Assembly: GCA_937948705.1 (NCBI GenBank)
Contig: CALECF010000143.1
Span: 1-13,407, forward strand
Length of the DNA stretch: 13,407 nucleotides
From: an uncultured Anaerosolibacter sp.
GTDB taxonomy: Bacteria; Bacillota_A; Clostridia; Peptostreptococcales; Thermotaleaceae
Reading direction: 5' to 3'
Part shown: positions 1-7,222 of the stretch, piece by piece
Numbering within the stretch: position 1 is the first letter of the stretch
How the letters are laid out: each line of letters starts with the position of its first letter
Translations under genes and position numbers: made by a program
The notes under the pieces: generated by a model
Told to the model about the DNA's origin: nothing
Databases searched by the model: none
The model's input: the letters and a program-made list of their open reading frames with translations, nothing else

Positions 1-330
1 TTAAAACTTTCTTGCGATGCTCCCTGTCACCGGGTAGGAATAGTCCACCCCATCACAGGACTTCACCACAGCAATAATTGGGAAAATCAGCGCGCCGCCT
101 AACAGTACCAACAAAAGAGGAATGCCTATCAGTAGGATTGATAGGATGCCGAATACTACAGTTAGAACCCCTACAGCAATTTGAAATACCAAAGCTTCCT
201 TTGCCTGATTCTTTATGAAGGTATCACTGGTTAATATCAGCACTACCAGTGGTGACAATATGGGTAAAGCCACCATCCACCCAAGATGGGCAATGGCACA
301 TAGTAATTTTTGTTCTGTGGTCATCATCAT
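1..330 (-). CDS. DUF4870 domain-containing small membrane protein
   Basis: A complete small membrane protein of about 109 residues whose stop codon is the first triplet of the window. It has three hydrophobic stretches (about residues 12-34, 45-75 and 78-90). It also shows features typical of DUF4870/Tic20-like proteins: an HLGW motif near the start, a QAKEALVFQI segment after the first helix, and a C-terminal segment ending in a VVKSCDGVDYSYP-like tail. The family's role is unknown; members sit in the cytoplasmic membrane. Three ATG codons in a row open the frame. The ribosome binding site GGGGAG (335-340) lies 4, 7 and 10 bases from them, so the second or third ATG is probably used. The gene is transcribed away from the MATE gene. 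Family assignment is by pattern recognition only. Confidence 0.8.
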   Translation of the reverse strand: MMMTTEQKLLCAIAHLGWMVALPILSPLVVLILTSDTFIKNQAKEALVFQIAVGVLTVVFGILSILLIGIPLLLVLLGGALIFPIIAVVKSCDGVDYSYPVTGSIARKF

Positions 331-501
331 CTTTCTCCCCTTTCGAACTTAATCTTTTCCTTCTATCTATTATTACGGATAATTCCTTAAATTGTCTACT
401 CTCTTTGTATGGAAAATTCAGCCATAGTTTTTATCAAACTAGAACGCCACAGGGACCGTATGGGATTATGATAAGAAAACTATTCAGAAATTTCCATGTA
501 C

Positions 502-529
502 TTTATGGTAAAGCGTTTAGGGTTATGAT
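502..529 (+). promoter_or_regulatory. Weak candidate promoter upstream of the MATE gene
   Basis: TTTATG (502-507), a 16-base spacer, then TATGAT (524-529). The -10 box matches 5 of 6 consensus bases but the -35 box only 3 of 6. It is the best candidate I see in the 276-base gap between the DUF4870 gene and the chosen MATE start, and is uncertain. Confidence 0.25.
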
Positions 530-606
530 ATTCTATTTAGGGAGTCTAAATATTTGCTTTTCTTCATATGAATGACTATAATCATGGTTCAAAAAGGGTG
601 TTATCT

Positions 607-2004
607 ATGTATAAAATATTAGAGAAAAAAGAACAGCTTCTTGCTGTACTATTTGCCAATACTGTCCGTAGAGACGTGATTATCATCGCATGGCCAGTTT
701 TGGCCGAGCTGCTATTAGGATCTTTATTCGGAATGATTGATATGATGATGCTCGGTAGAATCAATGATCCCGCCATAGCTGCAGCTTCAGTAGCCGCCGT
801 GGGAATCACCAATCAGCCGGTTTTTATTGGCCTCTCTCTCATTCAAGCCCTGAGTGTAGGGGGAACGGCCATGGTAGCTCGATATCTTGGGGCGAAGCAG
901 CAAGAACGGGTTGAAGAGACAGTAAAGCATATCATTATTCTTAACCAATTGCTTCTGGCACTACCCCTTTCCCTGTTAGCCATCATTTTTACAGAGCCTA
1001 TCATGACCTTTGTAGGTGCAAAAGCCGATACCTTGGCCATTGGAACAAGTTATTTCAGAATCATCATGGTTGGATTCATATTTCAAGGTTTTACCTTTGC
1101 CTTATCAGCAGCCCTTCGTGGCGCAGGAGATACGAAACTCCCCATGAAGGTCAATCTACGGGTGAATTTTCTAAATGTCCTCGGGAATGCCATATTGATT
1201 TATGGCTTGTTCGGCTTTCCTAAGCTAGGTGTAACAGGCGCCGCCATCTCTACGGCAGTTTCCCATGTGCTAGCAAGCATTATTCTTTTTAGATATATCC
1301 TAAATGGCAAGAGCATCATTAAGATCAACCTCAAACATGCTTTTCGATTCAACAAAGATATCATATATAACCTCATAAAAATAGGTGTTCCTGCATCTTT
1401 AGAGCAAATGGCATTAAGAATTGGTATTTTCTTCTTTGTAAAGGTGGTTGCTGACCTTGGGACAGTTACCTTTGCTGCCCATCAAATCTGTCTAAGTATC
1501 CTAGGCCTTTCTTTCCAGCCAGGTCAGGCCTTTGGCATCGCGGCCTCTTCCCTTGTGGGCAGAAGCTTGGGTGCCCAGGAACCTAACAAAGCCCAGGAGT
1601 ATGCTCGAGAAACTAGAAAAATTGGTTCCATCATTTCTTCCTTTATGGCCTTCATTTTCTTTGTATTTGGTCCCCAAATCGTCGGTCTATATACAAAGAG
1701 TCCAGGAATTATAAGGAGTGCATCCATGGCATTGAAAATCATTGCCCTCGTGCAGCCTTTTCAATCCTCTCAATTTATCCTAGCCGGTGGACTTCGTGGC
1801 GCTGGGGATACAGTATTTCCCCTCTTTTCTACCTTCATTGGTGTATTAGGAATTCGTGTGGTACTGTCTTATATATTGGTCACCATCATGGGTTATGGCC
1901 TTGTTGGCGCCTGGATGGCTGTCTTTGCTGACCAATTGGTTCGCTGGGTTCTTGTGTATTTCCGTTTTCAGTCAGGAAAATGGAAATACGTCACGATACG
2001 TTAA
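607..2004 (+). CDS. MATE family efflux transporter
   Basis: A multidrug and toxic-compound extrusion antiporter of about 465 residues. The family exports organic cations and drugs in exchange for Na+ or H+ and works in the cytoplasmic membrane. The protein is almost wholly hydrophobic with about twelve membrane segments in two repeated halves. Each half carries a family-typical loop: LRGAGDTKLPMK in the first and LRGAGDTVFPLF in the second. The N-terminal segment WPVLAELLLGSLFGMIDMMMLGRI is a classic first MATE helix. The frame is open from 568, but I place the start at the ATG at 607: it follows AAGGGTG (594-600) at six bases, while no ribosome binding site precedes the ATG at 568. Length fits the family (about 440-480). 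Substrate cannot be predicted. No regulator is adjacent apart from the small winged-helix-like gene downstream, which may or may not be related. Confidence 0.93.
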   Translation: MYKILEKKEQLLAVLFANTVRRDVIIIAWPVLAELLLGSLFGMIDMMMLGRINDPAIAAASVAAVGITNQPVFIGLSLIQALSVGGTAMVARYLGAKQQERVEETVKHIIILNQLLLALPLSLLAIIFTEPIMTFVGAKADTLAIGTSYFRIIMVGFIFQGFTFALSAALRGAGDTKLPMKVNLRVNFLNVLGNAILIYGLFGFPKLGVTGAAISTAVSHVLASIILFRYILNGKSIIKINLKHAFRFNKDIIYNLIKIGVPASLEQMALRIGIFFFVKVVADLGTVTFAAHQICLSILGLSFQPGQAFGIAASSLVGRSLGAQEPNKAQEYARETRKIGSIISSFMAFIFFVFGPQIVGLYTKSPGIIRSASMALKIIALVQPFQSSQFILAGGLRGAGDTVFPLFSTFIGVLGIRVVLSYILVTIMGYGLVGAWMAVFADQLVRWVLVYFRFQSGKWKYVTIR

Positions 2005-2028
2005 TCTCATACTAGTTACTTTTTTACG

Positions 2029-2052
2029 ATTCCATAGGCCTTATATAGGAAT
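2029..2052 (+). terminator. Weak candidate terminator after the MATE gene
   Basis: ATTCCATA (2029-2036) and TATAGGAAT (2044-2052) can pair around a seven-base loop, with one bulged base. An AT-rich stretch follows (AATACCTTATTTTATC), but not an uninterrupted T-run. Weak compared with the other terminators in the window. Confidence 0.25.
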
Positions 2053-2087
2053 AATACCTTATTTTATCTTTATTGGGTGTTCCCTTA

Positions 2088-2115
2088 TTGAAAAAAATCA
2101 GTAATCATATACAAT
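2088..2115 (+). promoter_or_regulatory. Sigma-A type promoter for the winged-helix-like gene
   Basis: TTGAAA (2088-2093), a 16-base spacer and TACAAT (2110-2115); each box matches 5 of 6 consensus bases. Transcription would begin near 2122 and give a leader of about 60 bases. This makes the small gene an independent unit rather than part of a MATE operon. Confidence 0.5.
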
Positions 2116-2181
2116 AATACTATGCCCCAGTCCCCCTGACTTCATTGTACTATTAGATTGTTTAAGGAAGGTTATAGAAAA

Positions 2182-2394
2182 ATGGATAAAATCAGTATAT
2201 TAAAAATGATTTATGAGCAAGAGTCCGCTGTCAATCAGATGGACGTTCAAAACATATCCTTGGAAGATCTCATCCAAAGTGACCGTAAGCTGAAGAAGGT
2301 GCTTTCAGATTTGGAAAGTGAACAATTGGTTCAATATATAGATTCTAAAATCCAGCTTACCCATATGGGTAAATATTTAGCCAAAACATTATAG
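2182..2394 (+). CDS. Small winged-helix-like protein, possible transcription regulator
   Basis: A 70-residue protein that I do not recognise as a named family. Its layout resembles a single winged-helix domain. An N-terminal helix (MDKISILKMIYEQES) is followed by a second helix region (SLEDLIQSDRKLKKVLSDLESEQLV, which fits a recognition helix). A short beta-wing-like end (VQYIDSKIQLTHMGKYLA) matches the 'leucine-threonine-x-x-glycine' ending common in MarR/ArsR/PadR-type domains. The open frame begins with TTG at 2158, but the ATG at 2182 sits ten bases after AAGGAAGG (2164-2171), so it is preferred. No partner domain is present; if it binds DNA it would do so as a dimer. The fold assignment is an inference from sequence pattern. 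Confidence 0.6.
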   Translation: MDKISILKMIYEQESAVNQMDVQNISLEDLIQSDRKLKKVLSDLESEQLVQYIDSKIQLTHMGKYLAKTL

Positions 2395-2415
2395 ATCAAA
2401 CAACGCATCAAATAA

Positions 2416-2450
2416 ACAAGGCTTTCTATCATTTGCATAGAAAGCCTTGT
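2416..2450. terminator. Bidirectional intrinsic terminator
   Basis: A perfect 14-bp inverted repeat (2416-2429 with 2437-2450) around a seven-base loop, 21 bases after the stop of the winged-helix-like gene. On the minus strand the stem is followed by TTATTTG, a weak U-tract, so it can also stop transcription coming from the convergent gene at 2679-3053. The rest of the gap, 2451-2678, is pyrimidine-rich on the plus strand and holds nothing else I can recognise. Confidence 0.65.
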
Positions 2451-2678
2451 CAGCTGTTATAGGAATGGATTACATTGTATCTATATTCGGTTTTTGTAAG
2501 CTTTTTCTGTGTTTTTTTGATGTGCAATTCCTCCAAACTATACTTCATATCTTGTCATTGCAACTTCGTATTCGACTTCCCTTTTTCCTACTACTTTTTC
2601 CCACAGATACGCATCTGGGATCATTACCATTCCTATAACAATCTATATCAACCCCCTAAATGAGGAGTATTGATGAGT

Positions 2679-3053
2679 TTATTCGAATTCTCCCACTTCT
2701 TCAGGCATTTTCATTTCAGTGATTTCTACTTTTCCTAAGGTCGTGGATATCTCCACTTCTTCCCTGGTCCCATCGATCTCATAAGCAATCCGTAAATGCC
2801 TGCTATCAATCATGGACAACTCAAGATGATCAATTTGCTCTCGTCTCATGAAATCTTCTCGAATGCGATCCCTTAAACTTTTTACCATGAATACATCAAA
2901 TCCAGATAAATTATCTAAATCCCTAGATATAAAGTCTCTTAATCGCTCATTGATTGTTAGGATATGTCTAAGGGTCATATCTCTCCGAAAATTTTCAAGG
3001 GTAACAAATATTATCATTGTAATAAATCCTGCAATAACCATTGAACTTACCAT
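2679..3053 (-). CDS. Membrane-anchored hypothetical protein
   Basis: A 124-residue protein of unknown function. Residues about 3-18 (SSMVIAGFITMIIFVTL) form a single N-terminal membrane anchor. The remainder is charged and predicted cytoplasmic: a helical region (about residues 20-75) rich in Arg, Asp and Glu, then a likely beta-rich end (LRIAYEIDGTREEVEISTTLGKVEITEM). The start ATG has AAGGTGG (3062-3068) eight bases upstream, a good ribosome binding site. The second Met (residue 5) is an alternative. It is a single gene, convergent with the winged-helix-like gene and divergent from the HAD phosphatase. The codon pattern and amphipathic order support a real gene, but I know no family for it. 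Confidence 0.65.
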   Translation of the reverse strand: MVSSMVIAGFITMIIFVTLENFRRDMTLRHILTINERLRDFISRDLDNLSGFDVFMVKSLRDRIREDFMRREQIDHLELSMIDSRHLRIAYEIDGTREEVEISTTLGKVEITEMKMPEEVGEFE

Positions 3054-3208
3054 ATCCTACCCCACCTTTATTTTGATTTTCTTATTTAAAATTTTACCCA
3101 AAAAAACCACATAAAAGCAATATATCGTAAAAAAATTTAGAAAATTTTATTTATTTATTTTGAAATCTAAAAATACAACTAAAAAAAACTCGTTTTTTGT
3201 GTACTTCG

Positions 3209-3238
3209 TTGGTAATCTAGAATATGATAGAATATACT
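3209..3238 (+). promoter_or_regulatory. Candidate promoter of the HAD phosphatase gene
   Basis: TTGGTA (3209-3214), an 18-base spacer and TATACT (3233-3238), matching 4 of 6 and 5 of 6 consensus bases. Transcription would start about 25 bases before the ATG. An overlapping TATGAT at 3223-3228 is a less well placed alternative -10 box. Confidence 0.45.
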
Positions 3239-3269
3239 ATACATACCACATCTTTCTTAGGAGGTCTCT

Positions 3270-3995
3270 ATGGGTACAGTCGCCGCTTTTTTTGATATTG
3301 ATGGAACCCTCTATCGTGATTCCCTCATGGTTGAGCATTTCAAAAAGCTTCTCAAATATGAAGTCATTGATGCGGCCTTATGGCATGATCATGCAAAACA
3401 TACTTATGAAGACTGGGATAGACGCCAGGGCAACTACGATGACTATCTTTTAGAATTGGCCCAAATCTATATTGATTCCATGAAGGGCCTAAATAAACAC
3501 AACATAGACTTTATATCGGATCAAGTTATCAATTTGAAGGGAGACAGAGTCTATCGATATACTCGGGCTAGAATCGCCTGGCACAAATGTCATGGCCATA
3601 AAGTAATCTTCATCTCTGGAAGCCCCTCTTTCCTAGTGGAAAAAATGGCAAAGAAATATGACATAACTGATTTTAGAGGCACAGAATACCTCCTTGATGC
3701 CCAGGATAATTACACGGGTGAAATCGTACAAATGTGGGATTCCGAAAACAAACATAATGCTATCATGGACTTTGTTGACCGATATCAAATTGATTTATCC
3801 AAAAGTTATTCCTATGGTGACACCAATGGTGATCTTGCCATGTTGAAGTTGGTAGGCCACCCCATTACTATCAATCCCACCAAGGAGCTCATTCAAAACA
3901 TCCAACTGGATCCAGAGCTTAGAAACAAAATTACCCTCATTGTTGAGCGGAAGGATGTCATTTATAAGCTAAATGCAGATATTGAAGTTCTATAG
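3270..3995 (+). CDS. HAD superfamily (subfamily IB) phosphatase
   Basis: A 241-residue haloacid-dehalogenase-type hydrolase of the IB subfamily, which includes phosphoserine-phosphatase-like enzymes. These remove phosphate from small molecules through an aspartyl-phosphate intermediate and need Mg2+. All motifs are visible: motif I FFDIDGTLYRDS (nucleophile Asp9, acid/base Asp11), motif II VIFISGSPS (Ser116), the motif III lysine (Lys161, in SENKHN) and motif IV YGDTNGDLAML (Asp184, Asp188). The helical insert between motifs I and II (about residues 20-100) is the C1-type cap of this subfamily. No signal peptide, so cytosolic. The start follows AGGAGGT (3259-3265). It appears to be a single-gene unit between its own promoter and a shared terminator. 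The substrate cannot be read from the sequence. Confidence 0.9.
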   Translation: MGTVAAFFDIDGTLYRDSLMVEHFKKLLKYEVIDAALWHDHAKHTYEDWDRRQGNYDDYLLELAQIYIDSMKGLNKHNIDFISDQVINLKGDRVYRYTRARIAWHKCHGHKVIFISGSPSFLVEKMAKKYDITDFRGTEYLLDAQDNYTGEIVQMWDSENKHNAIMDFVDRYQIDLSKSYSYGDTNGDLAMLKLVGHPITINPTKELIQNIQLDPELRNKITLIVERKDVIYKLNADIEVL

Positions 3996-4077
3996 GGAGT
4001 TTACCAGGGCGCTATGCTTCTAGTATGGTACCTTCCCTAAGCTTGTCAAAAGTCCAAGAATTACTTAGTCAATCAAA

Positions 4078-4115
4078 AATAATGCCATGGGATCAAAATA
4101 TCCCATGGCATTATT
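4078..4115. terminator. Bidirectional terminator shared by convergent genes
   Basis: A perfect 16-bp inverted repeat (4078-4093 with 4100-4115) and a six-base loop. On the minus strand the stem is followed by TTTGATTG, a short U-tract, making a good terminator for the LD-carboxypeptidase gene, whose stop codon (4111-4113) lies inside the stem. On the plus strand an A-rich tract precedes it but no T-run follows, so it is weaker for the HAD gene. The stretch 3996-4077 also holds an imperfect repeat (TAGGGA near 3993 with TCCCTA near 4034) that could help. Confidence 0.7.
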
Positions 4116-5049
4116 GTGTAGCTGTCTCTACGATACTGATCTGTTGATCTGTTGCGTTTAACTCTGCTTTTACTCCTAAGGGAATGGTCAGCTTATACTT
4201 TCCATGACCGCATTTTAATCCCATGATCGTGGGTTTATTCAGGGGCGAAACTAAATCATGAATAACCTCCTCCAAAGTTAAGCTGTCTTCTGGGTTTTCT
4301 GGTTCAGCATCTATAAATTCCCCCAAAATGATTCCCGCTGCATCCTGGAGTTTTCCAGCCAATCTTAATTGATTTAGCATCCGATCTATACGGTAAACAC
4401 TTTCATCAATATCTTCAAGAAAGAGTAACTTTCCCCTTGTGTCCAATTCATAGGGCGTTCCCATGGTAGAGGCAATCAAGGCAAGATTCCCTCCCACAAT
4501 TTCTCCATATGCCCGCCCTTCTACGATGGTTTTCATATCTTTATCCTCTTCAGGGTTTTTTAACTTCCCTAATGGCTTCTCCCAAGAGATTGCTCTTATA
4601 AATGCTTCCTTGGTATATCCAGGAAAGTCCTCAGCAATCATATCAGAGGTCACCATGGGTCCATGAAAAGTCACTAGCTTTGCTTCTTGTAAAAAGGCGA
4701 TGTGCAGTGCCGTAATGTCACTATAGCCTACAAACACCTTTGGATTTTTTGCAATCAATTCGTAATCAATGCGATCTAACAGTCTGCCCGATCCGTCTCC
4801 ACCTCGCATACAAATAATCCCTTGAATCTCTTTGCTCTGAAACATATGATGAATATCCCTTAGTCGAATGGCATCCTCCCCAGCCAGATATCCCCTTTTG
4901 TGAAATACCGATTCTCCCAGTACAACACGAAAGCCCATATCTTGAAGGATTTGAACACCTCTATCTAATACGATCCTAGCTGATGGCCCTCCTGGTGCGA
5001 TGATACCAATGGTATCTCCTATCTTTAGTGGTTTTGGCTTTAATTTCAT
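4111..5049 (-). CDS. LD-carboxypeptidase, peptidase family S66
   Basis: A 312-residue serine carboxypeptidase of family S66 (LdcA/MccF-like). Known members cleave the L,D bond before the terminal D-Ala of murein tetrapeptides during wall recycling, or inactivate peptide antibiotics such as microcin C. The catalytic triad is complete: Ser110 in the nucleophile elbow VGYSDITALH, Glu212 in LLFLEDIDESVYRIDRML, and His282 in GLKCGHGK. The N-terminal half begins KPLKIGDTIGIIAPGGP and carries the GGDGSGRLL loop; both are family hallmarks. The frame extends to 5109, but the ATG at 5049 has AGGAGG (5057-5062) seven bases upstream and begins exactly where the family begins, so it is chosen. No signal peptide, so cytosolic, as for LdcA. 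It is divergent from a diaminopimelate aminotransferase gene. LdcA-like and MccF-like roles cannot be told apart here. Confidence 0.92.
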   Translation of the reverse strand: MKLKPKPLKIGDTIGIIAPGGPSARIVLDRGVQILQDMGFRVVLGESVFHKRGYLAGEDAIRLRDIHHMFQSKEIQGIICMRGGDGSGRLLDRIDYELIAKNPKVFVGYSDITALHIAFLQEAKLVTFHGPMVTSDMIAEDFPGYTKEAFIRAISWEKPLGKLKNPEEDKDMKTIVEGRAYGEIVGGNLALIASTMGTPYELDTRGKLLFLEDIDESVYRIDRMLNQLRLAGKLQDAAGIILGEFIDAEPENPEDSLTLEEVIHDLVSPLNKPTIMGLKCGHGKYKLTIPLGVKAELNATDQQISIVETATQ

Positions 5050-5268
5050 CCTTGTTCCTCCTGTTTCATGACGAGCTATACTTTCGAACAAAAAGACTAT
5101 TTTTATCAATATATGTGACAGTTTTTTAAAATGTGACTAGAAATTTTTCTAAATACATCCTACCCTTCTCATCGAACACTTTTCATCTCTAGTGAATATG
5201 ATAGTAGAAGACATATCTATTTCCATTACTTCATCATCACAGGTTCGCTGGAAAGGGGACGGCTTATC

Positions 5269-6501
5269 ATGTATTTTATTCGTAATAAAATTGCTGACCG
5301 CTTAGGCGGTAAGGATTTCGATACATCTAAAAAAAGCTATAAGTTTATGAAAATAAAAAAAGCTAAGGCAGAAGCCATGATTAAACATCCAGAAATTCCT
5401 ATCATAGATCTTGGTGTTGGTGAACCTGACTTACCCGCAGATCCTGGGGTGGTGCATACCCTAGCTGTTGAGGCAGGTAAGCGAGAAAATCGTTGGTATG
5501 CAGACAATGGCATCCCTAGCTTTCAAGAAGCATCTGCCAGGTATTTACAGCAGATCTATCAGGTAAATAACATTGATCCCACCATGGAACTCCTCCATGG
5601 TGTTGGTGCAAAGTCCATTTTGGCAATGCTTCCCCTATGCTTTATCAATCCAGGGGATATTACCCTGACCACAGTCCCTGGATACCCTGTCATTGGGACC
5701 AATACGAAACATCTAGGGGGCGAAGTTTATAATCTACCCCTGTATCAAGAAAACAATTTCTATCCTGATTTTTCACATATCCCTGACCATATCTTAGGAA
5801 GGGCGAAGCTTCTATATCTTAACTATCCCAATAATCCCACAGGCCAAGTAGCCACAAGAGAATTTTATGAGCAAGTGGTGGATTTTGCCTACAAGAATGA
5901 TATCATCGTCATTTCCGATGCTTCCTATGGCGCCATCACCTTTGATGATTACCAACCTCTAAGCTTTCTATCGGTAGATGGGGCAAAGGAGGTAGGTGCC
6001 GAAGTTCATTCGCTGTCCAAGGCCTTCAACATGACCGGCTGGCGTATTGCTTTTATCGCAGGCAATGCCAAGATCATTGAAGCCTATGGCAATGTAAAGA
6101 ACAACGCAGATTCTGGTCAATTTATAGCAATTCAGAAAGCAGCCATCACGGCCCTAGCCCATCCAGAGATTACCCAAGTTACTTGTGATCGTTACTCTAG
6201 AAGACATAACTTGCTAATAAAGGCTTTGCGGGAAGTAGGCTTTGATGCAAAAAAACCAAAAGGAACCTTCTACTGCTATGTACCCATTCCAAAGGGTACA
6301 AAATCTGGAGTTGTCTTTCAAAATGCAGAAGAGGTCTCTGAATACTTGATAAAAGAAGCCCACATCTCCACCGTTCCTTGGGATGATGCCGGTTCGTTTC
6401 TGAGATTGTCAGTTACCTTCGAAGCCAAGGACTACGAGGAAGAAAAAAAGATCATTGACGAACTTAAAGCTAGGCTCCTCAAGCTTGAGTTAGTATTCTA
6501 A
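5269..6501 (+). CDS. dapL: LL-diaminopimelate aminotransferase (class I/II PLP enzyme)
   Basis: A 410-residue fold-type I PLP aminotransferase. The best match from memory is the DapL group, which makes LL-diaminopimelate from tetrahydrodipicolinate and glutamate for lysine and peptidoglycan synthesis. Visible features: DLGVGEPDLPADPGVV near the start, RWYADNGIPSF (Tyr77 region), LNYPNNPTG (PLP-binding Asn189), ISDASYG (Asp217 and Tyr220), SLSKAFNMTGWRIAF (Schiff-base Lys251, phosphate-binding Arg259) and the carboxylate-binding Arg379 in FLRLSVTF. The length fits the family. The ATG follows AAAGGGGA (5252-5259) at nine bases. It is divergent from the LD-carboxypeptidase gene and has no dapA or dapB beside it, so a related aminotransferase activity is possible. 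The fold and PLP chemistry are certain; the substrate is less so. Confidence 0.85.
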   Translation: MYFIRNKIADRLGGKDFDTSKKSYKFMKIKKAKAEAMIKHPEIPIIDLGVGEPDLPADPGVVHTLAVEAGKRENRWYADNGIPSFQEASARYLQQIYQVNNIDPTMELLHGVGAKSILAMLPLCFINPGDITLTTVPGYPVIGTNTKHLGGEVYNLPLYQENNFYPDFSHIPDHILGRAKLLYLNYPNNPTGQVATREFYEQVVDFAYKNDIIVISDASYGAITFDDYQPLSFLSVDGAKEVGAEVHSLSKAFNMTGWRIAFIAGNAKIIEAYGNVKNNADSGQFIAIQKAAITALAHPEITQVTCDRYSRRHNLLIKALREVGFDAKKPKGTFYCYVPIPKGTKSGVVFQNAEEVSEYLIKEAHISTVPWDDAGSFLRLSVTFEAKDYEEEKKIIDELKARLLKLELVF

Positions 6502-6529
6502 GATAAAAGAAGACTCATGTCCACAATTA

Positions 6530-6625
6530 GACTGGAAGGATAACCCTGCCCCTAGAAATACTGTGTCCATAGTAGGGGGCGGGGTTTTCCCGCCCGCATA
6601 TAATGCACCCTTTATTATTCCAGTC
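6530..6625. repeat. GC-rich nested inverted-repeat element, possible terminator or mobile repeat
   Basis: Three levels of symmetry lie between dapL and the S66 pseudogene. The outer arms 6530-6543 and 6612-6625 (GACTGGAA...ATAA against TTAT...TTCCAGTC) match at 12 of 14 bases. Inside, AACCCTGCCCC (6542-6552) can pair with GGGGCGGGGTT (6576-6586) with one G-U pair. Alternatively GGGCGGG (6577-6583) pairs perfectly with CCCGCCC (6589-6595) around a GTTTT loop. The two inner hairpins exclude each other because they share 6577-6583. The block is far more GC-rich than its surroundings. It could terminate transcription from both convergent genes, or be a small dispersed repeat. I see no target-site duplication. 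Confidence 0.5.
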
Positions 6626-6645
6626 GGAACGCCGAGGCATCATGC

Positions 6646-7130
6646 CTACACAACTCCAGATTCTGTAATGCTGAATGTACCCTCATCACAATTGATTTCA
6701 GCTGAGGCACCATAGGGCAATACAATCATCGGTGCGGTGTGGCCAAAATTCATGTTATACAAAATGGGTAACTCCTGCAGCTTGAGTTCATCTCTGACAA
6801 TTTTTAAGATTACTTCTTTATATTTTTCATAATAAAGATTGTCATAGGGCTTCGCAAAAATGATACCACTAATTTTCTGCAATATCCCTTGTGAACCATA
6901 ATTTCTAAGCCAGTACTCTACGTACTCGGGACTTGGCTTATCTTCTGAGGTTTGAAAAAATAAGATCTTCCCTTGCCATTCACCAGGAGAGGGCCAAACT
7001 CTTCTGTCAATCGCCTTTTCCCAACTTCATACCGCCATAGAATATCCCTGTCTCCAGCACCACCCCAAGATAAACTGACCGCTGCGACTCTATCCCCACG
7101 ATTTAGCCTTTTAGGCTTTATTAAGACCAT
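6646..7130 (-). pseudogene. Internally deleted, frameshifted S66 (LD-carboxypeptidase-like) gene
   Basis: Remains of a second S66 peptidase, of a different subgroup from the intact copy. The 5' part (7130 to about 6993) encodes 46 residues of a normal S66 start (IKPKRLNRGDRVAAVSLSWGG, then KRRLTEEFG). The 3' part, in another frame, runs from about 6992 to 6646. It encodes SPGEWQGKILFFQTSEDK, EYVEYWLRNYGSQGIL and then QKISGIIFAKPYD through NMNFGHTAPMIVLPYGA to the stop. About 180 codons of the usual roughly 340 are missing, including the nucleophile Ser region. The usual catalytic Glu of the LFLET motif reads Gln (LFFQT); the His of FGHTAP remains. A good ribosome binding site, AGGAGG (7140-7145), survives eight bases before the ATG. 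It is probably the last gene of the unit beginning with the PstS-like gene. The deletion size is inferred from family length. Confidence 0.82.
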
Positions 7131-7222
7131 TCTCCCTACCTCCTAAATAGATGTGTGGATGCATTCCAATAAGAATCTTACCCTAAGCTTCCCTATCACC
7201 TATCTATCGTTATATTTTCCAT

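Noticed and set aside
249..575. Plus-strand open frame of 108 codons over the DUF4870 gene and the gap after it
   Set aside because: Its first part is the antisense shadow of the DUF4870 gene. The rest has no ribosome binding site, no family resemblance and runs into the MATE start region.
2447..2663. Two overlapping plus-strand open frames rich in Phe, Leu and Cys between the terminator and the convergent gene
   Set aside because: They are low-complexity translations of a pyrimidine-rich stretch, with no ribosome binding site and no recognisable protein pattern.
6636..6648. Short palindrome AGGCATCATGCCT near the pseudogene stop
   Set aside because: The arms are six bases with a one-base centre, so it cannot fold as an RNA hairpin. 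As a DNA site it matches no operator I know and could be chance.
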